From the NCBI GenBank assembly GCA_043228905.1, contig JBHGNT010000058.1, positions 1 to 64,000 of the forward strand: a stretch of 64,000 nucleotides of DNA, in the 5' to 3' direction. How positions within the stretch are numbered: position 1 is the stretch's first letter; each line of letters opens with the position of its first letter. This DNA is from Azolla caroliniana (lineage: Eukaryota; Polypodiophyta). The notes under the pieces were generated by a model that was given only the letters and a program-made list of their open reading frames with translations, was not told the DNA's origin and ran no database searches. Both the position numbers and the translations under genes were made by a program. Below are positions 11,371-21,881 of this stretch, in pieces.

Positions 11371-12549
11371 GGCACCATTAACTCGCTCTAAAAGACTTGA
11401 TATAAGAGGAAGTGCATAGCTATTCCGGATGGTGACTTTATTCAATCTGCGGTAATCAACGACAAGACGAAGTGAGCCATCTTTCTTCTTGACAAAGAAG
11501 ATGGGTGCACCGGCCGGAGATTTCGAATGGCGGATGAACCCGCTTGCCAAGTTCTCCTCTATGTAGGCTCGAAGGACTTCTAACTCGGTGGGTGACAAGT
11601 TGTAAATTGGTCCCCATGGTGGCTCGGTTCCTGGTTGTAAATCGATGGGACAGTCATAGGGACGGTGATGAGGAAGGGTACCGGCTTTTACCTTGTCAAA
11701 TACATCGGCATAAGGATGATATTTTGCCGGAAGTTGTACAGAGGAGTCCTTCTTGGGGTGAAATGGTCAAAACTTGGTGAGTTGATTCTTGGGGTGGTCG
11801 ATATCAGACTTCTCTTGTTCTCCAATCTATGGTTGGATTATGTAATTCAAACCAAGGTAATCCTAGGACAATGGGATGCTCTGGACTACTAATTATATTA
11901 AATGATATTACACACACAAAACTACTTAGGACAACCTGAATGGGTTCTGATTCTTCTACAATATTCCCGGAAGCAATGGGACGACCATCAATGACTACTA
12001 CAGATGCGGGACAAGGAAGTTTTCTTAACGATATCTGAGAAGCTATAAAGACATAATCGATTTGCACGTCGTCGTTGCTTTTCTTCTTCCGATAACGGGC
12101 CGCGTCGATGCATGGTATCGATCTCCATCGGTGTCGAAGTATTTGCTTGAGGTATGTCTCGTACAAACGGTCTAGCCGCGACTGTGGCATAAGTGGGCTC
12201 CGGCCTAGCGCGTGGTATCTGTAATTGACGTTCCGAACGCCGTTCGAAAAGGCGGTTGTCACATCGGACCACTCGACTGATTGCCTCTGTAATAGACTTT
12301 GGTTCTTCGGGGAAGGTTAGAAGTAGATCTTTGACATCATTTCGCAGACCATAGCGAAACTGCTCCATTAGTGCTTGATCATCCCAGGGTATGTCGGAAG
12401 CGAGTAGGCGGAAATCCGCCGCGTAGGCCGAGGCTGGACGATCGCCTTGATGCAATCGCCGGATCTTGTTGATCGTCGTCCTGATGTTGTCGGTGTCTCC
12501 AAAGCAGGCTTTGAACTCACTAATAAAATCTTCAAAGTTATTAAGCAAG
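11371..12549 (-). repeat. TE1 internal tandem unit, copy 2 (1,179 bp)
   Basis: Gag C-half (11,988-12,557), protease remnant (11,804-12,262) and RT fingers (11,362-11,598). Junctions read caag-ggc-acc: the right parent boundary is caagggcg and the left parent ttggcacc, so they share GGC microhomology. RT is cut after its VNGA residues and gag resumes at LNNFEDF. Confidence 0.92.
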
Positions 12550-13728
12550 GGCACCATTAACTCGCTCTAAAAGACTTGATATAAGAGGAAGTGCATAGCT
12601 ATTCCGGATGGTGACTTTATTCAATCTGCGGTAATCAACGACAAGACGAAGTGAGCCATCTTTCTTCTTGACAAAGAAGATGGGTGCACCGGCCGGAGAT
12701 TTCGAATGGCGGATGAACCCGCTTGCCAAGTTCTCCTCTATGTAGGCTCGAAGGACTTCTAACTCGGTGGGTGACAAGTTGTAAATTGGTCCCCATGGTG
12801 GCTCGGTTCCTGGTTGTAAATCGATGGGACAGTCATAGGGACGGTGATGAGGAAGGGTACCGGCTTTTACCTTGTCAAATACATCGGCATAAGGATGATA
12901 TTTTGCCGGAAGTTGTACAGAGGAGTCCTTCTTGGGGTGAAATGGTCAAAACTTGGTGAGTTGATTCTTGGGGTGGTCGATATCAGACTTCTCTTGTTCT
13001 CCAATCTATGGTTGGATTATGTAATTCAAACCAAGGTAATCCTAGGACAATGGGATGCTCTAGACTACTAATTATATTAAATGATATTACACACACAAAA
13101 CTACCTAGGACAACCTGAATGGGTTCTGATTCTTCTACAATATTCCCGGAAGCAATGGGACGACCATCAATGACTACTACAGATGCGGGACAAGGAAGTT
13201 TTCTTAACGATATCTGAGAAGCTATAAAGACATAATCGATTTGCACGTCGTCGTTGCTTTTCTTCTTCCGATAACGGGCCGCGTCGATGCATGGTATCGA
13301 TCTCCATCGGTGTCGAAGTATTTGCTTGAGGTATGTCTCGTGCAAACGGTCTAGCCGCGACTGTGGCATAAGTGGGCTCCGGCCTAGCGCGTGGTATCTG
13401 TAATTGACGTTCCGAACGCCGTTCGAAAAGGCGGTTGTCACATCGGACCACTCGACTGATTGCCTCTGTAATAGACTTTGGTTCTTCGGGGAAGGTTAGA
13501 AGTAGATCTTTGACATCATTTCGCAGACCATAGCGAAACTGCTCCATTAGTGCTTGATCATCCCAGGGTATGTCGGAAGCGAGTAGGCGGAAATCCGCCG
13601 CGTAGGCCGAGGCTGGACGATCGCCTTGATGCAATCGCCGGATCTTGTTGATCGTCGTCCTGATGTTGTCGGTGTCTCCAAAGCAGGCTTTGAAGTCACT
13701 AATAAAATCTTCAAAGTTATTAAGCAAG
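12550..13728 (-). repeat. TE1 internal tandem unit, copy 3 (1,179 bp)
   Basis: The parental gag end of the triplication. It differs from copies 1 and 2 at several positions (for example near 13,064, 13,105, 13,341 and 13,695), so the other two are the more recent pair. It contains protease remnant 12,983-13,441 and RT fingers 12,541-12,777. The next-to-last segment of gag is read continuously with the N-terminal gag at 13,729-14,156. Confidence 0.92.
12983..13441 (-). pseudogene. TE1 aspartic protease remnant
   Basis: Retropepsin-like C-terminal half, with VIDGRP and the hallmark VLGLPWFELHNP near the end. The Asp-Ser/Thr-Gly active site is absent: the sequence passes from the gag RLCLY (start of a zinc knuckle) directly into the segment that normally follows the active site. 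This suggests one deletion removed the rest of the zinc knuckle and the catalytic loop. Identical remnants in copies 1 and 2 (10,625-11,083; 11,804-12,262) show the deletion predates triplication. Confidence 0.75.
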
Positions 13729-14156
13729 GGCGATTGTTTTTTTAGAAGCGGAGTGAACCATGCTAAGGCTGAGCCACTAAGCAACGTGCCTATTAAGCCG
13801 ACTCGAGATGCATCAGTGGGATATTGGGAAGGATGCATTTGGAGGACTAATCGTACCTGATTAAGGAATCCCCTGAATTTCGATCGCGTTCCATCAAATT
13901 TCACAAGAACTCCAATCTTCGGCTCTTTATGAAATCCTTGGGGACTTGATCCTTGTTGTTGCAATACCGCTTCGAGTTGTTGCACCCGTAACGCTAACTC
14001 CCCATGTTGTTGCTGCGTTTGTTGCTTTTCTAGAGCGATTTGTTGCAGATCCCCTATCAGCCGTTGGTTTTCTTGTTCTAGGGCAACAAACTTTTCTTTT
14101 CGGCACCGTAACTCGGAGAAAACGGATTGATATTCTTGGGCGCTAACAGTAGCCAT
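13167..14156 (-). pseudogene. TE1 gag (capsid) gene, C-terminally altered
   Basis: Structural protein that would form the virus-like particle. The ATG at 14,156 is chosen (329 aa, starting MATVSAQEYQ); the longer frame to 14,228 would need a TTG start and overlaps the PBS. Residues about 10-70 are Glu/Gln/Lys-rich and look like a coiled coil. Residues about 80-270 are a Retrotrans_gag-type capsid domain (WFTPLL, RLHQGDRPASAYAADF, EQFRYGL), close in style to the PEG10/sushi-type gag. The zinc knuckle is reduced to RLCLY, after which the frame runs about 20 residues of unrelated sequence to a stop. It is nearly duplicated at 30,649-31,638. Confidence 0.85.
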
Positions 14157-14216
14157 AGTAGAGGGAAAAGGGTATGAGGATGAGGGAGAACGACAAGTAG
14201 GCTGGAGGAAAGAAAA

Positions 14217-14230
14217 AAATTGGTTCAAAC
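14217..14230 (-). promoter_or_regulatory. TE1 candidate self-priming primer-binding site
   Basis: Next to the 5' LTR the minus strand reads GTTTGAACCAATTT. It lacks the TGG start of a tRNA-primed PBS. Its last 12 bases are exactly complementary to AAATTGGTTCAA at the predicted 5' end of the element RNA (14,438 down to 14,427). This is the arrangement known for self-priming Tf1/sushi retrotransposons. Confidence 0.55.
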
Positions 14231-14464
14231 TATCAAGAAGAGTACTAAAGCAGAGATGGAATTAGTACTAAGAAGAACAGTACTATTAGTACTAAGAGGA
14301 CGGGACTGCGTAAGATTCCTGAGAAAGAGGAAGTGAGAAGAGGAGAGACAGAGATAGGATGATGACATCAGCTCTTATATTATATGAAAGATAAGTACAA
14401 ATCGGCTAAGAGGCTTAAGACTGGTGTTGAACCAATTTGGTTCAAAACAATGCCTTGTGCCTCC

Positions 14465-14472
14465 TTTTATAG
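14465..14472 (-). promoter_or_regulatory. TATA box of TE1 5' LTR
   Basis: CTATAAAA on the minus strand. The first base of AAATTGGTTCAA (14,438) lies 33 nt downstream of the TATA start, the usual plant TATA-to-start distance. Confidence 0.6.
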
Positions 14473-14578
14473 TGTTTTTAGGAATAATCCTGAAGCTTCT
14501 AGAATGTTCCAGAGAGATCTGGAATATACATCAATTTTCTATGATAAAGAATAAATAAAAATAATACCCTACAAATTA

Positions 14579-14646
14579 CAATTCATAGTCTAATGGTAAG
14601 AGCTCGACCCATGTAGCATAAGGTCATGGGTTCGAGTCTTGCCATA
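14579..14646 (+). other. tRNA-like sequence in TE1 5' LTR (antisense)
   Basis: Same A-box/B-box pair as at 7,528-7,595. Here it lies upstream of the element promoter on the opposite strand. Confidence 0.5.
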
Positions 14647-14654
14647 TCATGACA

Positions 14655-14659
14655 CTAGT
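14655..14659. repeat. Target-site duplication of TE1 (right)
   Basis: CTAGT, the second copy. The interrupted B-type tRNA-like unit resumes here (ctagttggttcagatac). Confidence 0.85.
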
Positions 14660-14898
14660 TGGTTCAGATACTTGTTTTTTACACGAGACTCCCGGGTACA
14701 ACAATTGGCATGGGAAAAACTAAATACATCATATATCATGAGTTAATATCTCATCGATAAAAACCCTTGAAATTATTAAATCTTAAAAACGAGAGTGTGT
14801 TAGAATAATCCTCAGTTTCTTGTTAATACTTGCGCAATCTATAAATATTATTTATTACTAATCAATGATTGCAATATTAAAAAGTACACTAGATATGA

Positions 14899-14971
14899 TC
14901 CATTGTAGTCTAGTTGGTTAGGATACTTGGCTTTCACCCGAGAGACCCGGGTTTAACTCCCGGCAATGGAA
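14899..14971 (+). tRNA. tRNA-Glu(TTC)-like, near-intact fold
   Basis: Acceptor, D- and T-stems pair perfectly and the anticodon stem CTTGG/CCGAG has one G-U. The only serious lesion is C56 to T in the T-loop (TTTAACT), which weakens the B-box. Confidence 0.55.
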
Positions 14972-15235
14972 ACGACAATATCATATATAAAATTTCCGAC
15001 GTATATCATGTGTTAATTGTTTGATAACTTCCGGGTACAACAATAGGCATTGGAAAAACTAGAGACATCATAGATCATGAGGTAATGTCGCATCGATAAA
15101 AACTTTTCAAATTATTAAATCTTAAAAATGACAGTGTGTTAGAATAATCCTGAGTTTCTCGTTGATGCTTGCCCAATATATCAATATCACTTATTACTAA
15201 TCTATGATTGGAATATATCTATACACAAGATAGGA

Positions 15236-15308
15236 TCCATTGTAGTCTAGTTGGTTAAGATACTCGGCTTTCACCTGAGAGACCCGTGTTCAACTCCCAG
15301 CAATGGAA
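15236..15308 (+). pseudogene. tRNA-Glu(TTC)-like copy
   Basis: Acceptor, D- and anticodon stems pair. The T-stem CCGTG/CCCAG has two mismatches. Confidence 0.75.
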
Positions 15309-16104
15309 ACGACAATATCATATTATAAATTTCCAACGCATATCATGTGTTCACTGTTTGATAACTCAAAAACTCAAGACCTAAAATGTAAAATTAACAA
15401 AATAATCAATATTATGTTTGAAGGATTGATGACAAATTTAGTTTGGTTTTTATACATTTCGATAACTTGATAGAATTTCCAAACATACGCATAGATTGTA
15501 GAATAATGCTGAACTCTCGATCAACATTGCACCATAGTTCTTTATTTGAAGAAAAGGACTAGAATATTACATTAACTAATTCATTTACTAAATTAATTCC
15601 ATTGTAGTCTAGTTGGTTCGGATCCTTGTTTTTTACACGAGATTGCCGGGTACAACATTATGTTGTTCAGGAAAACAAGAAGCGGCAGATTTGGTTGTGG
15701 TTATTCTTGAACATCGATAGTTTCGATCACTTGATACAATTTCAAACGATACGCATAGATTGGAGAATAATGGTTAATTGTCGATGACTATTGCACTATG
15801 TTTCTTTATTTGTAAGAAAGGACTAGAATGGTACATTAACTAATTCATTAACAAAGGACTAGAATGGTACATTGTAATCAAGTTGCCTTGGATGCTTACT
15901 TTTTACCTGGGACGCCCGACTACAAGTAGATATATCATATATCATGAGTTAATGTGGCATCGATAAAAATCCTTGAAATTATTAAATCCTAAAAACAATA
16001 GTGTGTTAGAATAATCCTTAGTTTTTCATTGATGCTTGCGCAATATATAAATATTATTTATTTCTAATCAATTATAGCAATATTGAAAAGCATAGAAGAT
16101 GTGA

Positions 16105-16177
16105 TCCATTGTAGTCTAGTTGGTTAGGATGATCGCATCTCACCCGAGAGACCCGTGTTCAACTCCCGGTAATGGAA
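16105..16177 (+). pseudogene. tRNA-Glu(CTC)-like copy
   Basis: Acceptor paired. The anticodon stem is changed (ATCGC/CCGAG) and the T-stem has one mismatch. It shares the gatgatcgcatctc variant with 24,994. Confidence 0.73.
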
Positions 16178-16899
16178 AAGACAATACCATATATCAAATT
16201 GTGCGACGCATGTCATGTGTGTATTGTTTGATAACTTAAAAACTCAAGCCCTAAAGTAGTTCATACAATAATGTACAATTAACAAAATAATTAATATTAT
16301 GTTTGAAGGATTGACAAAGAACTTTACTTTAATTTCTAAACTTAATCCCATTATTGGATTAATGGTAGAGGTTTCGAATGAAATTGGACCAAACATTATG
16401 TTGTTCGGGAGAACAAGAAACAGTATATTTAGTTGTGGTTATTCATGAACATTGTTACGATAAATTAGTACACCAACAATTATAGTTTGTATAACTTGAT
16501 ACAATTTTAAGCAATACGCATAGATTGCAAAATAATGGTCAACTGTCGACAAGCATTGCAGCATGTTTCTTTTTTTGTAGCAAAGCACTAGAATAGTATA
16601 TTAACTAATTAATTTACTTAATGAATTCCATTGTAGTCTAGTTGGTTCGGATCCTTGTTTTTTACACGAGACTCCCGGGTACAACAATAGGCATTGGGAA
16701 AACTAGATACATCATAGATCATGAGGTAATGTGACATTGACAAAAACCCTTGAAATTATTAAATCTTAAAAACGAGAGTGGGTTATAATAATCTTCAGTT
16801 TCTCGTTCATGGTTGTGCAATAAATAAATATTATTTATTACCAATCAATGATTTATCACTAATCAATAATTGCAATATTAAAAAGTGTACCAGATGTTA

Positions 16900-16972
16900 T
16901 CCATGGAAGTCTAGTTGGTTAGAATACTCGGCTCTCACACAAGAGACACGGGTTTAACTACCGGCAATGAAA
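16900..16972 (+). pseudogene. tRNA-Glu(CTC)-like copy
   Basis: Acceptor TCCATGG/CAATGAA mismatched, positions 8-9 are AA, T-loop TTTAACT. Confidence 0.72.
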
Positions 16973-17695
16973 ACGACAATATCATATATTAAATTTCCGA
17001 GGCATATATTGTGTTAACTGTTTGATAACTCAAATAATCAAGACCTCAAGTAGATGTTACAATAATGTACAATTAACTAAATAATCAATATTATGTTTGA
17101 AGGATTGATGACGAACATTGCTTTCCTTTTTTTCTCCTAACATCAATTTCTAAACTTAATCCCATTATTCAATCTAATAGTAGAGGTTTCAAATGAAATT
17201 TGACAAAATATTATTATGTTCGGGATAAGAAGAACCAATATATTTAGTCGTGGTTATTTCTCAACATTATTACGACAAACTAGTACACCAAGAATTATAA
17301 TTTGGATAGCTTGATACAATTTCTAAAAATATGCATAGATTGTCGAATAATGGTGAATTCTCGCTGACATGGCACCATGTTTCTTTATTTGAAGTAAAGC
17401 ACTAGAATATTACATTAACTAATGCATTTACTAAATGAATTCCATTGTAGTCTAGTTGGTTTGGATCATTGTGTTTTACACAAGACTCCCGAGTACAGCA
17501 ATTGGCATGAGAAAAACTAGATACATCATAGATCATGAGTTAATATCGCATCGATTAAAACCCTTGAAATTATTAAATCTTAAAAAAAAGAGTGTGTTCG
17601 AATAATCCTCAGTTTCTCGTTGATGCTTGCGCAATATATAAATTATATTTATTACTAATCAATGATTGCAATATTAAAAAGTACAGAAGATATGA

Positions 17696-17768
17696 TCCAT
17701 TGTAGTCTAGTTGGTTAGGATACTCGGCTTTCACCTGAGAGACCCGTGTTCAAGTCCCGGCAATGGAA
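17696..17768 (+). tRNA. tRNA-Glu(TTC)-like, best-preserved copy
   Basis: Acceptor TCCATTG/CAATGGA and D-arm are perfect, anticodon stem CTCGG/CTGAG pairs with one G-U, and loop CTTTCAC gives anticodon TTC with U33. The T-loop TTCAAGT is intact. The one defect is a T-C mismatch in the T-stem (CCGTG/CCCGG). This copy and its twin at 35,178 are the likeliest to be called by a tRNA finder. Confidence 0.6.
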
Positions 17769-19140
17769 ACGACAATATCATATATTAAATTTCTGACGCA
17801 TATGATGTTTTAATTGTTTGATAACTCAAAAACTCAAGATTATGTTTGAAGGATTGATGATGAACTTTCCTCGATCAAGATTCCAAAAATACGCATTGAT
17901 TGTCAAATAATGGTGACTTCTCGATTATCATTGCACCATGTTTGTTTATTTGAACGAAAGCACTTGAATATTACATTAACCAATTCATTTACTAAATGAA
18001 TTCCATTGTAGTCTAGTTCGTTCAGATCCTTGTTTTTTACACAAGACTCCCGGGTACAACAATAGGCATTGGAAAAACTAGATACATTATAGATGATGAG
18101 GTAATGTCACATCGATAAAAACCGTTGAAATTATTAAATATTAAAAACGAGAATGTGGTTACGACAAATTAGTACACCGACAATTATAGTTTGGATAACT
18201 TGATAGAATTTCCAAAAATATGCATAGATTGTAGAATAATGGTGAACTCTCGATCCACATTGCACCATATTTCTTTATTTGAAGCAAAGCACTAGAATAT
18301 TACATTAACTAATTCATTTACTAAATAAATTCCATTGTTTCCTAGTTGGTTCGGATCCTCATTTTTTTACGCATAGATTGCAGAATTATGGTCAACTATC
18401 GAGAGACCCGGGTTCAACTCCCACCAATAGAAAAGACAATATCATATATCATATTTTGTGACGCATGTCATGTGTTAAGTGTTCGATAACTGAAAAATTG
18501 AAGACCTAAAGTAGTTGTTACAATAATGTACAATTAATAAAATAATCAATATTATGTTTGAAGGATTGATAAAGAACTATAGTTTGTTTTTTTTCTCCTA
18601 ACATTAATTTCTAAACATAATCCCATTATTCAATTAAAAGGAGAGGTGTCAAATGAAATTTGACATAACATTATGTATTTCGGAACAAGAAAAAGCAATA
18701 TATTTAGTCGTGGTTATTCCTCAACATCGTTACGACAATTATAGTTTGGGTAGCTTGATACAATTTCCAAAAATACACATAGATTGTAGAATTATAGTGA
18801 ACTCTCGATGATCATTGCACCATGTTTCTTTATTTGAAGGAAGGCACTAGAATATTACATTAACTAATTCATTTACTCAATGAATTCCATTGTAGTCTAG
18901 TTGGATCAAATCCTTGTATTTTACACGAGACTCCCGGGTACATCAATAGGCATTGGGAAAACTATATACATCATAGATCATGATATATTGTGGCATTGAT
19001 AAAAACCCTTGAAATTATTAAATCTTAACAACGAGAGTGTGTTAGAATAATCCTCTGTTTCTCATTGATGCTTGTGAAATATATAAATATTATGTATTAT
19101 TACTCAATGACTGCAATATTAAAAAGTGCAAAAGATGTGA

Positions 19141-19213
19141 TCCATCATAGTCTAGTTGTTTAGGATACTCGGCTCTCACCCGAGAGACCTGGGTTCAACT
19201 TCCGGCAATGAAA
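19141..19213 (+). pseudogene. tRNA-Glu(CTC)-like copy
   Basis: The anticodon arm is perfect (CTCGG-CTCTCAC-CCGAG). The acceptor is mismatched at three positions. Confidence 0.74.
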
Positions 19214-19875
19214 ACGACAATATCATATATTAAATTTCCCACGCATATCATGTGCTAACTATTGGATAATTTAGAAACTCAAGATCAAGATCTAAAGTAG
19301 TTGTTACAATAATGTACAATTAACAAAATAAACAATATTATGTCTGAAGGATTGATGAGTAACTTTACCTTGATTTTTTTCTCGTAACATCAATTTCTAA
19401 AGTTAATCAAATTATTCAATTAATGGTAGAGGTTTCAAATGAAATTGGACAAAACATTATGTTTTTGAGGATAACAAGAAGCAGTAGATTTAGGTGGGGT
19501 TACTACACCAATAATTATAGATTGGATAACTCGATACAATATAAAACAATACGCAGAATAATGGTCAACTGTCGACAAGCATTCCACATGTTTCTTTATT
19601 TGTAGCAAAGCACTAGAATAGTACATTAACTAATTCATTTGATAAATGAATTCCATTGTAATCAAGTTGCCTCGGATGCTTGCTTTTTACCCGAGACGCA
19701 CGACTATAAGTAGATATATCATATATTATGAATTAATGTGGCATCGATAAAAACCCTTGAAATTATTAAATCTTAAAACCGAGAGTGTGTTAGAAAAATA
19801 TTATATTATTGCAAAATATTTATATTATTTTTTTCTAATCAATGATTGCAATAATAGAAAGCAGAGAAGATGTAA

Positions 19876-19948
19876 TCCATTGTAGTCTAGTTGGTTAGAA
19901 TACTCCGCTCCTACCCAAGAGAACCGGGTTAAACTCCCATCAATGGAT
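19876..19948 (+). pseudogene. tRNA-Glu-like copy with altered anticodon (CCT)
   Basis: Loop CTCCTAC gives CCT. Anticodon and T-arms are broken. A sister is at 56,527. Confidence 0.7.
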
Positions 19949-20433
19949 ACATCATAGCTCATGAGTTAATTTGGCATCGATAGAAATCCGTAAAATTATT
20001 AAATCTTAAAAACGAGACTGTGTTAGAATAATCCTGTGTTTGTCGTAGATCCTTGCACAATATATAAATATTATTTATTTTTTTCTTCTAACATGAATTT
20101 CTAAACTTAGTCCCATTATTCAATTAATGGTACACCTTTCAAATGAAATTTGAGAAAACATTATGTTGTTCGATATGACAAGAAGAAGTATATTTAGTTC
20201 TGGTTATTCCACAACTTTTTTACAACAAATTATTTCTTTATTTCTAACAAAGGACTAAAAGTAAATATTTCCTATATCATGAGTTAATATGGCATTGATA
20301 AAAACCCTTGAAATTATTAAATCTTAAAAACGACAGTGTGTTAGAATAATCATTAGTTTTTCGTTGATACCTGCGAAATATATTATTAATTTCTAATCAA
20401 TGATAAAAAGATTAAAAAGCACACAAGATCTGA

Positions 20434-20506
20434 TCTACGATAGTCTAGTTGGTTAGGATACTCGGCCTTCACCTGAGAGACCCAGGTTCAACTCCCGGCA
20501 ATGGAA
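20434..20506 (+). pseudogene. tRNA-Glu(TTC)-like copy
   Basis: Anticodon arm pairs, but the loop CCTTCAC has C33. Acceptor 5' strand TCTACGA is mismatched. Confidence 0.72.
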
Positions 20507-21808
20507 ACGATAATATCATATATTAAATTTCTGATGCATATCAGGTGTTAACTCTTTGATAACTCAGAAACTGAAGTCCTAAAGTAGGTGTTACAATAAT
20601 GTACAATTAACAAAATAATCAATTTTATGTTTCAACGATTCATGACGAACTTTACTTTGATTTTCTTCTCCGAACATCAATTTCTAAACTTCATTCCATT
20701 ATTCGATTTATGGTAGAGATTTCAAAAGAAATTGGACAAAATATTATGTTGTTCGGGACAACAAGAAGAAGAAAATATTATGTGGTTACTCCTCAACATT
20801 ATTACGATAAATTAGTACACCAACAATTATAGTTTAGATAACTTGATTCAATTTCAAACAATATGCATAGATTGCAGAATAATGTTCAACTGTCGACAAG
20901 CATGATACCATTTTTCTTTATTTGTAGCATAGCACTAGAATAGTACATTCACTAACTCATTTACTAAATGAATTCCATTGTAATCAAGTTGCCTCGAATC
21001 GTTAATTTTTACCCGAGACGCGTGGGTACAAGTACATGCATAGGAAAAACTAGACACATCATAGCTCATGAGTTAGTTTGGCATCGATAAAAACCGATGA
21101 ACTTATTAAATCTTAAAATCGAGAGTGTGTTAGAATAATCCTCAGTTGCTCGTTGATGCTTGCGCAATATATAAATATTATTTATTACTAATCTAAATAA
21201 TGTACAATTAACAAAATAATCATTATTATGTTTGAAGGATTGATGACAAACTTTGCTTTCATTTTTTTCTCCTAACATCAGTTTCTCCTAAACTTAATCC
21301 CATTATTTAATTGCACCAAACATTATGTTTTTCGGGAAAACAAGAAGCAGTACATCCAGTTGTGGTTATTCCTAAACATTGTTACGATAAATTAGTAAAC
21401 CAACAAGTATAATTTTGATAATTTGATACAATTTCAAAAAATACTCCTAGATTGCAAAATACTGGTCAACTGCCGACAAGCATTGCACCATGTTTCTTTA
21501 TTTGTAGCAATGCACTAGAATAGTACATTAACTAATTCATTTACTCAATGAATTCCATTCTAATCAAGTTGCCTCGACTCATTCATTTTCATCCGAGATG
21601 CGCGGGTACATGCACAGGCATAGGAAAAACTAGATACATCATAGATCATTAGTTAATTTGGCATCGATAAAAACCCGTAAAATTATTAAATCTTAAAAAC
21701 CAGAGTGTGGTAGAATAATCCTCTGTTTCTTGTTGATGCTTCCGCAATATATAAATATTATTTATTACTAATCAATGATTGCAATATAAAAAAGTGCACA
21801 AGATGTGA

Positions 21809-21881
21809 TCCATTGTAGTCTAGTTGGTTAGAATGCTTGGCTCTCACACGAGAGACCCAGGTTCAACTCCTGGGAATAGAT
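21809..21881 (+). pseudogene. tRNA-Glu(CTC)-like copy
   Basis: T-arm is perfect (CCAGG/CCTGG). The acceptor 3' strand GAATAGA has two mismatches and then runs into mid-monomer linker. Confidence 0.73.

Larger units (their letters stand above)
7180..14654 (-). mobile_element. TE1: decayed Ty3/Gypsy chromovirus, Tf1/sushi-like
   Basis: A 7,475-bp LTR retrotransposon on the minus strand. Order in element orientation: 5' LTR, self-priming-type PBS, gag, protease remnant, RT, RNase H, integrase, chromodomain, polypurine tract, 3' LTR. The 5-bp target duplication CTAGT flanks it. The integrase C-terminus (KTTRP...KLD...LGPF) and the chromodomain ending with PDKPGP resemble fungal and vertebrate chromoviruses (Tf1/sushi/Tcn1 type) more than the common plant CRM/Tekay groups; this is family knowledge, not a search. 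The LTRs differ at about a dozen of the last 414 positions, so the insertion is not recent. Stops, frameshifts, a gag-protease deletion and a 1,179-bp triplication show it cannot encode its own proteins. Confidence 0.92.
14231..14654 (-). repeat. TE1 5' LTR
   Basis: 424 bp, same length as the 3' LTR. It begins TGTCATG next to the target duplication. Its inner 10 bases (plus strand TATCAAGAAG) differ at about half the positions from TGTCCGGAAT in the 3' LTR, whereas the rest differs by roughly 3%. Confidence 0.9.

Noticed and set aside
13167-14228. 353-residue version of TE1 gag starting at 14,228
   Set aside because: It would start on TTG inside the candidate PBS. The ATG at 14,156 gives a conventional eukaryotic start.
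14217-14230. tRNA-iMet primer-binding site for TE1
   Set aside because: No TGGTATCA-like sequence is near the 5' LTR, in contrast to TE2 at 46,352-46,365.
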